Part shown: in pieces, positions 1-4,904 of the stretch | How the letters are laid out: each line of letters starts with the position of its first letter | Numbering within the stretch: the first letter of the stretch is position 1 | From: Burkholderiaceae bacterium | Lineage (GTDB): Bacteria > Pseudomonadota > Gammaproteobacteria > Burkholderiales > Burkholderiaceae | Length of the DNA: 5,438 bases | Assembly: GCA_017998575.1 (NCBI GenBank) | Contig: JAGOCV010000275.1 | Coordinates: forward strand, 1 to 5,438 | Direction of reading: 5' to 3' | Notes under the pieces: generated by a model | What the model saw: the letters and a program-made list of their open reading frames with translations, nothing else | Told to the model about the DNA's origin: nothing | The model's database searches: none | Made by a program: the position numbers and the translations under genes

Positions 1-81
1 GCGCAGGTCGATGCCCTTGAGCGCTTCCACCGGGCCGCGCTGGCCCCGGTAGGTGAGCGCGATGCCCTTGAGTTCGATCAT
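1..81 (-). CDS. metN: ABC transporter ATP-binding protein, N-terminal fragment (probably methionine importer MetN)
   Basis: Only the first 27 codons are in the window; the gene runs off the left edge. The fragment starts MIELKGIALTYRGQ and continues through a VEALKGIDL stretch. This is the opening beta-strand pattern of ABC ATPases, before the Walker A loop, which lies outside. The pattern M-I-x-L-x-x-I, then a basic/aromatic stretch, then A-L-x-x-I-x-L, fits MetN (ATPase of the D/L-methionine importer MetNIQ, inner membrane, cytoplasmic face) better than CysA, whose N-terminus differs. LolD, FtsE or MacB-type ATPases remain possible because Walker A, the signature motif and the MetN C-terminal domain are not visible. 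No good Shine-Dalgarno precedes the ATG; a hairpin lies 9 nt upstream instead. The ABC-ATPase family is sure; the MetN assignment is about even odds. Confidence 0.6.
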   Translation of the reverse strand, partial: MIELKGIALTYRGQRGPVEALKGIDLR

Positions 82-90
82 GAAAACAGG

Positions 91-129
91 GCCCGGCCGT
101 GTGAGCCGGGCTTCCGAGACGAAAGCCCG
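91..129 (-). promoter_or_regulatory. Leader with two mutually exclusive hairpins
   Basis: Read on the minus strand, the first hairpin (129 to 107) pairs CGGGCTTTC with GGAAGCCCG around a 5-nt loop: 9 pairs, one of them G-U. The second (111 to 91) pairs GCCCGGC with GCCGGGC, 7 perfect pairs with a 7-nt loop. They share bases 107-111, so both cannot form at once. The second hairpin ends 9 nt before the ABC gene's ATG and is followed by CCTGTTTTC, which contains only four T's. The arrangement resembles an attenuator or a translation-control leader, but no riboswitch core or leader peptide is recognised. Confidence 0.35.
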
Positions 130-224
130 CGATGCTACGGCCAAATCGTTAGATGTTTAAACAACAAGAAATTCTGAGGAAAGCACGAGCCGGAATAAAC
201 GCGGGCATCGCGCGCGCCGGGCGC

Positions 225-386
225 TCAGAACGCGAAAGCAACCGCCAGCGGCGACAACTGCGGCACGCCCGGGCAGGGTCTTGCGGCGAGCCCCCATGCG
301 CGCGCCGTGGCCGCGATCACGATCCGGGCCCGCGACGACAACCTTGGACCTTCAGGCGGAGGCGAAGAGAGGGCAGGCGCAGTCAT
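225..386 (-). pseudogene. Short open frame behind sbp; doubtful, possibly a broken cysT start
   Basis: A 53-codon frame begins with ATG 11 nt after the sbp stop, the place where cysT (sulfate permease) begins in the usual sbp-cysT-cysW-cysA operon. Its start, MTAPALSSPPPEGPR, is a Pro/Ser-rich lead of the kind seen before the first helix of such permeases. The next frame contains ARRKTLPG, faintly like the R-R-x-L-P-G region of CysT. No transmembrane helix follows, and the frame stops at 225. It could be the remnant of a truncated and frameshifted cysT, or simply a chance open frame in GC-rich DNA. I cannot decide from the sequence, and I would not treat it as an expressed protein. Confidence 0.2.
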
Positions 387-397
387 GGGGCCGGCCT

Positions 398-1414
398 TCA
401 CTTGCGCGTGTAGATCTGGTCGAAGCTGCCACCGTCGGCGAAGTGTTCCTTGTCGGCCTTGGCCCAGCCGCCGAACGCCTGGTCGATGGTGAACAGGTTC
501 ACCTTGGCGAACTGCCTGGCGTACTTGTCGATGGCCTTCTTGCTCACGGCCGGGCGGTAGAAGTTCTTGCCCGCGATGTCCTGGCCTTCTTCGGAATAGA
601 GGTATTCGAGGTAAGCCTGCGTGACGGCACGCGTGCCCTTCTTGTCGACCACCTTGTCGACCACGGCCACGGCGGGCTCGGCCAGGATCGAGAGCGAGGG
701 CGCGACGATGTCGAACTTGGCGCCGAATTCCTTTTCCAGCAGGAAGGCCTCGTTCTCCCAGGCCAGCAGCACGTCGCCCTGCGCACGCTGCGCGAAAGTA
801 ATGGTGGAGCCGCGCGCGCCGGTGTCCAGGATCGGCACATTGCCGTAGAGCTTGGCCACGAATTCCTTGGCCTTGGCATCGCTGCCGTACTTGCGCTTGG
901 CGAATTCCCAGGCGGCCAGATAGTTCCAGCGGGCGCCGCCCGACGTCTTGGGGTTGGGCGTGATGACGGAGACACCGGGCTTGATCAGGTCGTCCCAGTC
1001 CTTGATGCCCTTGGGGTTGCCCTGGCGCACGGCGAACACGATGGTCGAGGTGTAGGGCGACGCGTTGTGCGGCAGCTTCTTCTGCCAGTCGGCGGCCAGC
1101 CAGTTGCCGTTCTTGACCAGCGCGTCGGTGTCGCCGGCCAGCGCCAGCGTGGCCACGTCGGCTTCCAGGCCGTCGATGATCGAGCGGGCCTGCTTGCCCG
1201 AGCCGCCATGGCTCTGCTTGATCGTCACGTCCACACCCGTCCTGGCCTTGTAGGCCTTGATGAAGGCCTGGTTGAACTCGACGTAGAGTTCGCGCGTCGG
1301 GTCGTACGACACGTTGAGCAGCTCGACCTTCTGCTGCGCGAATGCAGGGAACGCCAGAGCCCCCAGCAGGGCGGCGGCCACGGGAATCTTGATAAAGTCG
1401 CGACGAACAGTCAT
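398..1414 (-). CDS. sbp: Periplasmic sulfate-binding protein of the sulfate ABC importer
   Basis: This 338-residue protein binds sulfate (or thiosulfate) in the periplasm and delivers it to the CysT/CysW permease with ATPase CysA. Residues 1-26 form a signal peptide: MTVRRDF, a hydrophobic stretch, then cleavage expected after AFA. Family signatures are [13 protein letters not shown] (36-48), [11 protein letters not shown] (67-77) and [10 protein letters not shown] (154-163, the second sulfate-binding signature), followed by AWENEAFL (218-225). The length is normal for Sbp. The frame is open 58 codons further upstream, but this start is chosen because it gives the signal peptide and is preceded by GAGAGA at 7 nt. 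Sbp and thiosulfate-binding CysP are close relatives; the sequence fits Sbp better. No permease or ATPase gene of the sulfate importer follows it, so those partners must be encoded elsewhere or be missing. Confidence 0.95.
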   Translation of the reverse strand: MTVRRDFIKIPVAAALLGALAFPAFAQQKVELLNVSYDPTRELYVEFNQAFIKAYKARTGVDVTIKQSHGGSGKQARSIIDGLEADVATLALAGDTDALVKNGNWLAADWQKKLPHNASPYTSTIVFAVRQGNPKGIKDWDDLIKPGVSVITPNPKTSGGARWNYLAAWEFAKRKYGSDAKAKEFVAKLYGNVPILDTGARGSTITFAQRAQGDVLLAWENEAFLLEKEFGAKFDIVAPSLSILAEPAVAVVDKVVDKKGTRAVTQAYLEYLYSEEGQDIAGKNFYRPAVSKKAIDKYARQFAKVNLFTIDQAFGGWAKADKEHFADGGSFDQIYTRK

Positions 1415-1553
1415 TTGAGAATCTCTCGGGTTGAGTGGATGGGATGGATTCTGCGAACCGCCCCACCGAACTGGAACCAATAAGATTTCAGTTCGATATA
1501 TCCAAAACATCTCAACCCCGATTCCCCACCCCCGCACACAAGAGGCACACCCC
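1415..1553. promoter_or_regulatory. Divergent promoter region between sbp and yggX, with dyad
   Basis: The 139 bases separate two divergently transcribed genes. The core from about 1475 to 1512 is AT-rich against its surroundings and contains GATATATC (1495-1502). An inverted repeat spans 1467-1495: CGAACTGGAA pairs with TTTCAGTTCG with one mismatch around a 9-base centre. On the sbp strand the dyad contains CTTATTGGTTCC; the TTGGTT is shared with the region upstream of cysI. A LysR-type site for CysB or Cbl is the likeliest reading, since these activate sbp in other Proteobacteria. No clear -35/-10 pair could be fixed for either gene. Confidence 0.45.
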
Positions 1554-1838
1554 ATGGCGCGCACCGTCCAATGCATCAAGCTCGGCAAGGAAGCCGAAGG
1601 ACTCGACTTCCCCCCCTACCCCGGTGAGCTGGGCAAGCGCCTGTACGACAGCGTGAGCAAGGAAGCCTGGGCCGCCTGGATGAAGCAGCAGACCATGCTG
1701 GTCAATGAAAACCGCCTGAATCTGGCCGATCAGCGCGCCCGCGAATACCTGCGCCGCCAGATGGAAAAGCACTTCTTCGAAGGCGGCGCCGACCAGGCCG
1801 CCGGCTTCGTGCCGCCCACGCCCGGCACGGCCGGCTGA
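1554..1838 (+). CDS. yggX: Probable Fe(II)-trafficking / oxidative damage protection protein YggX
   Basis: A small cytosolic protein of 94 residues that helps protect iron-sulfur clusters from oxidative damage and is thought to take part in iron supply; the exact mechanism is unsettled. The sequence matches the family from end to end: [19 protein letters not shown] with the conserved Cys7, then [18 protein letters not shown], the [12 protein letters not shown] segment and a C-terminal FFEGG. E. coli YggX is about 90 residues and shares these blocks. The ATG is preceded by AGAGG at 8 nt. The frame continues upstream without a stop, but the family N-terminus fixes this start. It is transcribed away from sbp, and a strong hairpin follows its stop. 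mnmC begins 68 bases later on the same strand. Confidence 0.95.
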   Translation: MARTVQCIKLGKEAEGLDFPPYPGELGKRLYDSVSKEAWAAWMKQQTMLVNENRLNLADQRAREYLRRQMEKHFFEGGADQAAGFVPPTPGTAG

Positions 1839-1846
1839 ACGCGCGG

Positions 1847-1865
1847 GCCGGGCGCATCGCCCGGC
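1847..1865 (+). terminator. GC-rich hairpin after yggX
   Basis: GCCGGGCG and CGCCCGGC form a perfect 8-pair stem around the 3-base loop CAT, starting 9 nt after the yggX stop. No T-run follows (the next bases are AGATCCCCC), so it is not a textbook intrinsic terminator. It may act as a weak terminator, as a 3'-end stabiliser for yggX mRNA, or as an uncoupling element before mnmC. Confidence 0.4.
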
Positions 1866-1906
1866 AGATCCCCCGGCGTTCACACCGTCTTCCCTCCGCC
1901 CCCCCC

Positions 1907-3865
1907 ATGAGCACCCGCGATCCCACCGGCCCGGCGGGACCGGTGCACTGGTCTGCCGACGCACGCGCCTCGTCGCCGCGCTACGGCGACTTCTACACCT
2001 CCGAAGCCGGCGCGCTGGCGCAGGCGCGCCACGTCTTCCTGCACGGCAACGGCCTGCCGGGCCGCTGGCAGGCGCGCACGCGGTTCACCGTGCTGGAAAC
2101 CGGCTTCGGCCTGGGTCTCAACTTCCTGGCCACCTGGCAGGCCTGGCACGACGACCCGGCGCGCTGCGCGCGGCTGGACTACGTGGCCATCGAGGCGCAT
2201 CCCGTATCGCCTGACGACATCGCACGGGCTGTGGCCGCGGCGCCCGAACAGGCGCCGCTGGTGCCGCTGGCGCAGCAACTGATCGCGCGCCACCCGCTCC
2301 CGCTGCCCGGCCTGCACCGCATTGAATTCGTGCACGCCGACGGTCCGCAGGCCGGCGTGCTGGTGCTCACGCTGGCCATCGGCCACGCGCCCGCGCTGCT
2401 GCGCGAGCTGCACCTGTCGGCGGATGCGGTGTACCTCGACGGCTTCTCGCCCGCGCGCAACCCCGACATGTGGTCGCCCGCGCTGCTCAAGAGCGTGGCA
2501 CGGCTGATGCGCGAGGGCGGCACCGCGGCCAGCTGGACGATCGCCGCCGCCGTGCGGCATGGCCTGGCACAGGCCGGCTTCGTGGTCGAACGCGCACCCG
2601 GCCTGCCGCCCAAGCGCGATGCGTTGCGCGCGCGCTATGCGCCGGCCTGGGCACGCCCCGTGGGCTGGCCCGTGCACCCGGCGCAGGAGCGCCCGCCCGG
2701 CGAGCCCCACGCCCTGGTCATCGGTGCCGGCCTCGCGGGCGCGGCCACCACGCGCGCGCTGCGGGCACGTGGATGGCGCGTCACCGTCGTCGATGCCACG
2801 GGCCCGGCGGCGGGCGCGTCGGGCCTGCCGGCCGGGCTCATGGTGCCGCACGTGTCGCCCGACGACGCGCCCATGTCGCGCCTCACGCGCGCTGGTGCCG
2901 CGCTGCTGCGCGACTGGATCGGCCAGGACGGCCTGCCCGCGCGCCACTGGCGCGAGGCCGGCGTGCTGCAGCAGGTGGACGACGCACACCGGGCGCGCGC
3001 GCCCGCCGCCTGGGGCGAACTGGGCCTGGCCGACCGCCTGTTCGAGCTGCGCGAGGCGCGCCCCGGCCAGCCCGCGCGCTTCTTCCCCCAGGGCCTGGCC
3101 ATCGAGGGCGGCGCGCTGGTGCGCCACTGGCTGGACGCGCCCGGCGTCACGCCCTGCTGGGGGCGCGCGGCGGCGTCGCTCGCGCGCCAGGGCGACGGCT
3201 GGGCCGCGCTCGACGCTCAGGGCGAGGTGATCGCGCAGGCGCCCGTGGCCATCGTCGCCACCGCGCTCGCGAGCCTGCCCCTCGCTACACCGCTCGCCAC
3301 GCCGGGCGATGCAGCCACGGCAGGCGTGCTGCGTGCGGTGCGCGGCCAGATCACGCTGGGCCGCACTGCATTGCCGGCGGCCGACGTTCCGGCGCATGCG
3401 CTCAGCGGCCACGGCCATTTCATCGCGGCGCTGAACGCCGAATCGCCGTGGCCCTGGCTGGTGGGCGCGAGTTTCGAGCGCGGCGAGGCCACGCCCGAGG
3501 CCAGCAGCACCGCGCATGCGGGCAATCTCGACAAGCTCTGCCAGCTGGCGCCAGCGCTCGCGCGTCAGGTGGAAGGCGATTTCGATCCGGCCACGGCGCG
3601 AGCCTGGGTGCAGGTGCGCTGCGCCTCGCCCGACCGGCTGCCGCTGGTGGGGCCGGTGCCGGGTCGCCCCGGCCTGCATATGCTGGCCGCGCTGGGCTCG
3701 CGGGGGCTCAGCCTGACGGCGGTGTGCGCGGAACTGCTGGCCAGCCAGATCGACGGCGATCCGTGGCCGGTGGAGGAGCGGCTGGCGCGGGCGCTGGCGC
3801 CCGCGCGCTTCATTGCGGATCCGGCGGCGGCACGGCCTGGCGGCGAGACTTCGGCACCCGCATGA
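1907..3865 (+). CDS. mnmC: Bifunctional tRNA mnm5s2U biosynthesis protein MnmC
   Basis: This 652-residue enzyme performs the last two steps of mnm5(s2)U at wobble position 34 of certain tRNAs. The FAD-dependent C-terminal half removes the carboxymethyl group from cmnm5 to give nm5, and the N-terminal half methylates this with S-adenosylmethionine. Residues 1 to about 245 are the methyltransferase: RYGDFYTSE (25-33), the glycine-rich SAM loop ETGFGLGLNF (64-73) and DGFSPARNPDMW (178-189). Residues from about 268 are the oxidoreductase: VIGAGLAGAATTRAL (271-285) ends a Rossmann beta strand and FAD-binding loop, and VVDA (294-297) closes it. SGLPAGLMVPH (305-315) and, near the end, VRCASPDRLPLVG and LGSRGLSLTAVCAELL are FAD-family blocks. 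The length is normal for a fused MnmC. The ATG lacks a Shine-Dalgarno; a pyrimidine tract precedes it. The end overlaps the opposite-strand gene. Confidence 0.95.
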   Translation: MSTRDPTGPAGPVHWSADARASSPRYGDFYTSEAGALAQARHVFLHGNGLPGRWQARTRFTVLETGFGLGLNFLATWQAWHDDPARCARLDYVAIEAHPVSPDDIARAVAAAPEQAPLVPLAQQLIARHPLPLPGLHRIEFVHADGPQAGVLVLTLAIGHAPALLRELHLSADAVYLDGFSPARNPDMWSPALLKSVARLMREGGTAASWTIAAAVRHGLAQAGFVVERAPGLPPKRDALRARYAPAWARPVGWPVHPAQERPPGEPHALVIGAGLAGAATTRALRARGWRVTVVDATGPAAGASGLPAGLMVPHVSPDDAPMSRLTRAGAALLRDWIGQDGLPARHWREAGVLQQVDDAHRARAPAAWGELGLADRLFELREARPGQPARFFPQGLAIEGGALVRHWLDAPGVTPCWGRAAASLARQGDGWAALDAQGEVIAQAPVAIVATALASLPLATPLATPGDAATAGVLRAVRGQITLGRTALPAADVPAHALSGHGHFIAALNAESPWPWLVGASFERGEATPEASSTAHAGNLDKLCQLAPALARQVEGDFDPATARAWVQVRCASPDRLPLVGPVPGRPGLHMLAALGSRGLSLTAVCAELLASQIDGDPWPVEERLARALAPARFIADPAAARPGGETSAPA

Positions 3866-4613
3866 TCGCCTCCTGCAGTGCCGTGGGCGACAGCGGCTTG
3901 CGCAGGCAGGCCGTGGCGCCCAGCCACCAGGCCTTCACCCGCGTGCCCAGCCCGCGCTGGCGCGTGAGCACCACGATGGACGCCTCGGGCTGCAGCAGGC
4001 GCACGCCCCGGTAGAGCTGCCAGTCGTCTGCGCCGGTGAGATCGAGGTCCAGCAGGATCAGGTCGAACTTGTCCGTCTGGCCGAACTCCATCGCGTCGCT
4101 GGCGCTGGTGGCTTCCTGCAGCCGCGTGAGGCCCACGGCGGCCAGCTTGGCGCGCAGGTACAGGCGCAGTTCCATGTCCACCGCGATGACGAGCGCGCGA
4201 CGCTGATCGCCGGCGGGCTTGGCCACGTCGAACACGGACAGGTCGAGATCGAGTTCCGGCGGCGCGTCCAGGTCCAGATCCAGCGGCGGCGGCGGCATGA
4301 AGGCTTCGTCCATGGCTCGCACCACGTCGGACCAGCGCATGGGCCGCTCGAAGGTGAGCCAGGCATGCGCGGGCGCGATGGCACCCACCCAGATGAGGCG
4401 CGGGCCGGCGGCGGCCCCGGTGGCGGTGAGCTCCACGCCGGCCTCGTAGCTCTGGCCATCGACCAGGGCCACGCGCGGTTCGTCCGGCGCGCCGGGTGTC
4501 CACAGGGCGTAGACGACTTCGCGCCCTTCCGACAGCCGGAACACGGTGTTGAGCGCGTGCCGCTCCACATCGCTGAATCCGGTGACCTTGACGAATATGC
4601 GCTGCTGGCTCAT
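3810..4613 (-). CDS. Two-domain receiver (response-regulator-like) protein without output domain
   Basis: A 267-residue, probably cytosolic protein. Residues from about 138 to 252 form a response-regulator receiver domain: D146 in the acidic pocket, phospho-acceptor D189 in FDLILLDLDL, T217 in IVVLT and K239 in LRKP. The second acidic pocket position is Met147, which may weaken Mg2+ binding. Residues 1-104 look like a second, degenerate receiver: VALVDG with D52, a RLIWVG strand, and a final FERPMRWSDVVRAMDEAF in which Arg90 stands where the conserved Lys would be. The two are joined by a Pro/Asp-Leu linker (107-126). No DNA-binding, enzymatic or kinase domain follows, and no histidine kinase is nearby, so the partner and target are unknown. 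The ATG at 4613 has no good ribosome site. A TTG at 4676, preceded by AGGAGG at 10 nt, would add 21 residues; I prefer the ATG because the fold starts right after it. Confidence 0.75.
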   Translation of the reverse strand: MSQQRIFVKVTGFSDVERHALNTVFRLSEGREVVYALWTPGAPDEPRVALVDGQSYEAGVELTATGAAAGPRLIWVGAIAPAHAWLTFERPMRWSDVVRAMDEAFMPPPPLDLDLDAPPELDLDLSVFDVAKPAGDQRRALVIAVDMELRLYLRAKLAAVGLTRLQEATSASDAMEFGQTDKFDLILLDLDLTGADDWQLYRGVRLLQPEASIVVLTRQRGLGTRVKAWWLGATACLRKPLSPTALQEAIMRVPKSRRQAVPPPDPQ

Positions 4614-4666
4614 GCGTTCGAATACAACTGGAACCCCCAAATCAGCAGCCGCGTTGCACGGCCGCA

Positions 4667-4698
4667 CTGTCAACAAATGTTAGCAGCCTCCTGTCAAC
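4667..4698 (-). repeat. Direct repeat CTGTCAAC, two copies 24 bp apart
   Basis: The octamer CTGTCAAC occurs at 4667-4674 and 4691-4698; on the minus strand both read GTTGACAG and contain the -35 consensus TTGACA. Neither copy has a fitting -10 box at 16-18 bases, so they are not clearly promoters. They flank the possible TTG start of the receiver gene and could be operator half-sites or chance. Confidence 0.3.
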
Positions 4699-4741
4699 GG
4701 AGGACCTTGGCGGCCCCGCGCGCAGGTTGGCCATACACTTC

Positions 4742-4783
4742 AAAACCCCGCAAGGCCGCATGCGCCTTGGCTTATGGGGTTTT
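4742..4783. repeat. Nested inverted repeat upstream of cysI
   Basis: Outer arms AAAACCCC (4742-4749) and GGGGTTTT (4776-4783) are perfectly complementary. Inside them, CAAGGC (4751-4756) pairs with GCCTTG (4764-4769) around a 7-base centre, leaving one base unpaired on the left and six on the right. On either strand the stem ends in four T's, so it resembles a weak bidirectional terminator. However, both flanking genes point away from it, so an operator or a block between divergent promoters is more likely. Confidence 0.5.
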
Positions 4784-4793
4784 CAGCATAAGC
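4770..4793. promoter_or_regulatory. Dyad GCTTATG-N10-CATAAGC, candidate CysB-type operator
   Basis: Seven-base perfect arms at 4770-4776 and 4787-4793, separated by 10 bases, form a 24-bp palindrome with TTAT/ATAA half-sites. Size and AT-rich half-sites suit a LysR-family regulator. The position, just upstream of the AT-rich stretch and the probable cysI promoter, suits an activator such as CysB. The regulator's identity is inferred from the target gene, not from a matched consensus. Confidence 0.35.
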
Positions 4794-4810
4794 GGCAAAA
4801 ATTAAAATAG

Positions 4811-4839
4811 TTGGTTTCGGGGCCGGGCGTGCCTACAGT
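4811..4839 (+). promoter_or_regulatory. Candidate sigma-70 promoter of cysI
   Basis: TTGGTT (4811-4816) and TACAGT (4834-4839) are 17 bases apart, the standard spacing, with 3/6 and 4/6 matches to the consensus boxes. A weak -35 is typical of an activator-dependent promoter. Transcription would start near 4846, giving a leader of roughly 60 bases. The hexamer TTGGTT also occurs 66 bases upstream of the sbp start. Confidence 0.4.
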
Positions 4840-4904
4840 GCGCCCTATCCTGCGCGCCTGCGCACGCCCCGGCGCCTGCCTGCCGCGCCCCACCGCGACT
4901 CACG

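Larger units (their letters stand above)
82..397. other. Intergenic region between sbp and the ABC ATPase gene
   Basis: These 316 bases hold no recognisable gene. Going in the direction of transcription (minus strand) they contain a doubtful 53-codon frame directly behind sbp, then non-coding sequence. Next comes an unusually AT-rich patch at about 153-180, including the palindrome GTTTAAAC at 155-162, which is the best candidate for the promoter of the ABC gene. Two overlapping hairpins follow at 91-129. I could not pick a convincing -35/-10 pair. No T-run that would mark a classical terminator for sbp is visible. Confidence 0.6.
4614..4904. other. Divergent intergenic region between the receiver gene and cysI
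   Basis: These 291 bases hold the promoters of two divergently transcribed genes and no gene of their own. Next to the receiver gene lie two copies of CTGTCAAC (4667-4674 and 4691-4698) and, on the minus strand, AGGAGG (4692 to 4687). The middle holds nested inverted repeats (4742-4793). An AT-rich stretch, AAAAATTAAAATAG (4797-4810), then leads into the probable cysI promoter. The last 65 bases before cysI are very GC-rich, with no clear ribosome-binding site before its ATG. Confidence 0.6.

Noticed and set aside
155..162. The palindrome GTTTAAAC as a recombination or attachment site
   Set aside because: Eight bases only, no matching copy elsewhere in the window, and no integrase or mobile element nearby; more simply part of an AT-rich promoter patch.
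225..1466. A 413-codon minus-strand frame overlapping sbp in another phase
   Set aside because: Low-complexity Arg/Gly/Gln composition and no family match, while the Sbp frame carries a signal peptide and both sulfate-binding signatures. Only its last 53 codons, beyond sbp, are listed, as a doubtful frame.
281..1483. A 400-codon plus-strand frame antisense to sbp
   Set aside because: Composition is typical of a shadow frame and it is fully explained by the sbp codons on the other strand.
1415..1588. N-terminal extension of Sbp by 58 codons
   Set aside because: It would bury the signal peptide and overlap yggX. The ATG at 1414 has a ribosome site at 7 nt and gives a normal Tat/Sec-like signal sequence.
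1880..3679. A 599-codon open frame on the minus strand opposite mnmC
   Set aside because: Its translation is Arg/Gly/Ala/His-rich with no recognisable domain, and it lies antisense to a full-length MnmC with clear motifs. It is an artefact of high GC content.
2470..4014. A 514-codon plus-strand frame across mnmC and the receiver gene
   Set aside because: Arg/Ala/Gly-rich with no domain; a shadow of mnmC in another phase.
3813..4805. A 330-codon plus-strand frame opposite the receiver gene
   Set aside because: No domain and His/Gly/Arg-rich; the minus-strand frame has clear receiver motifs.
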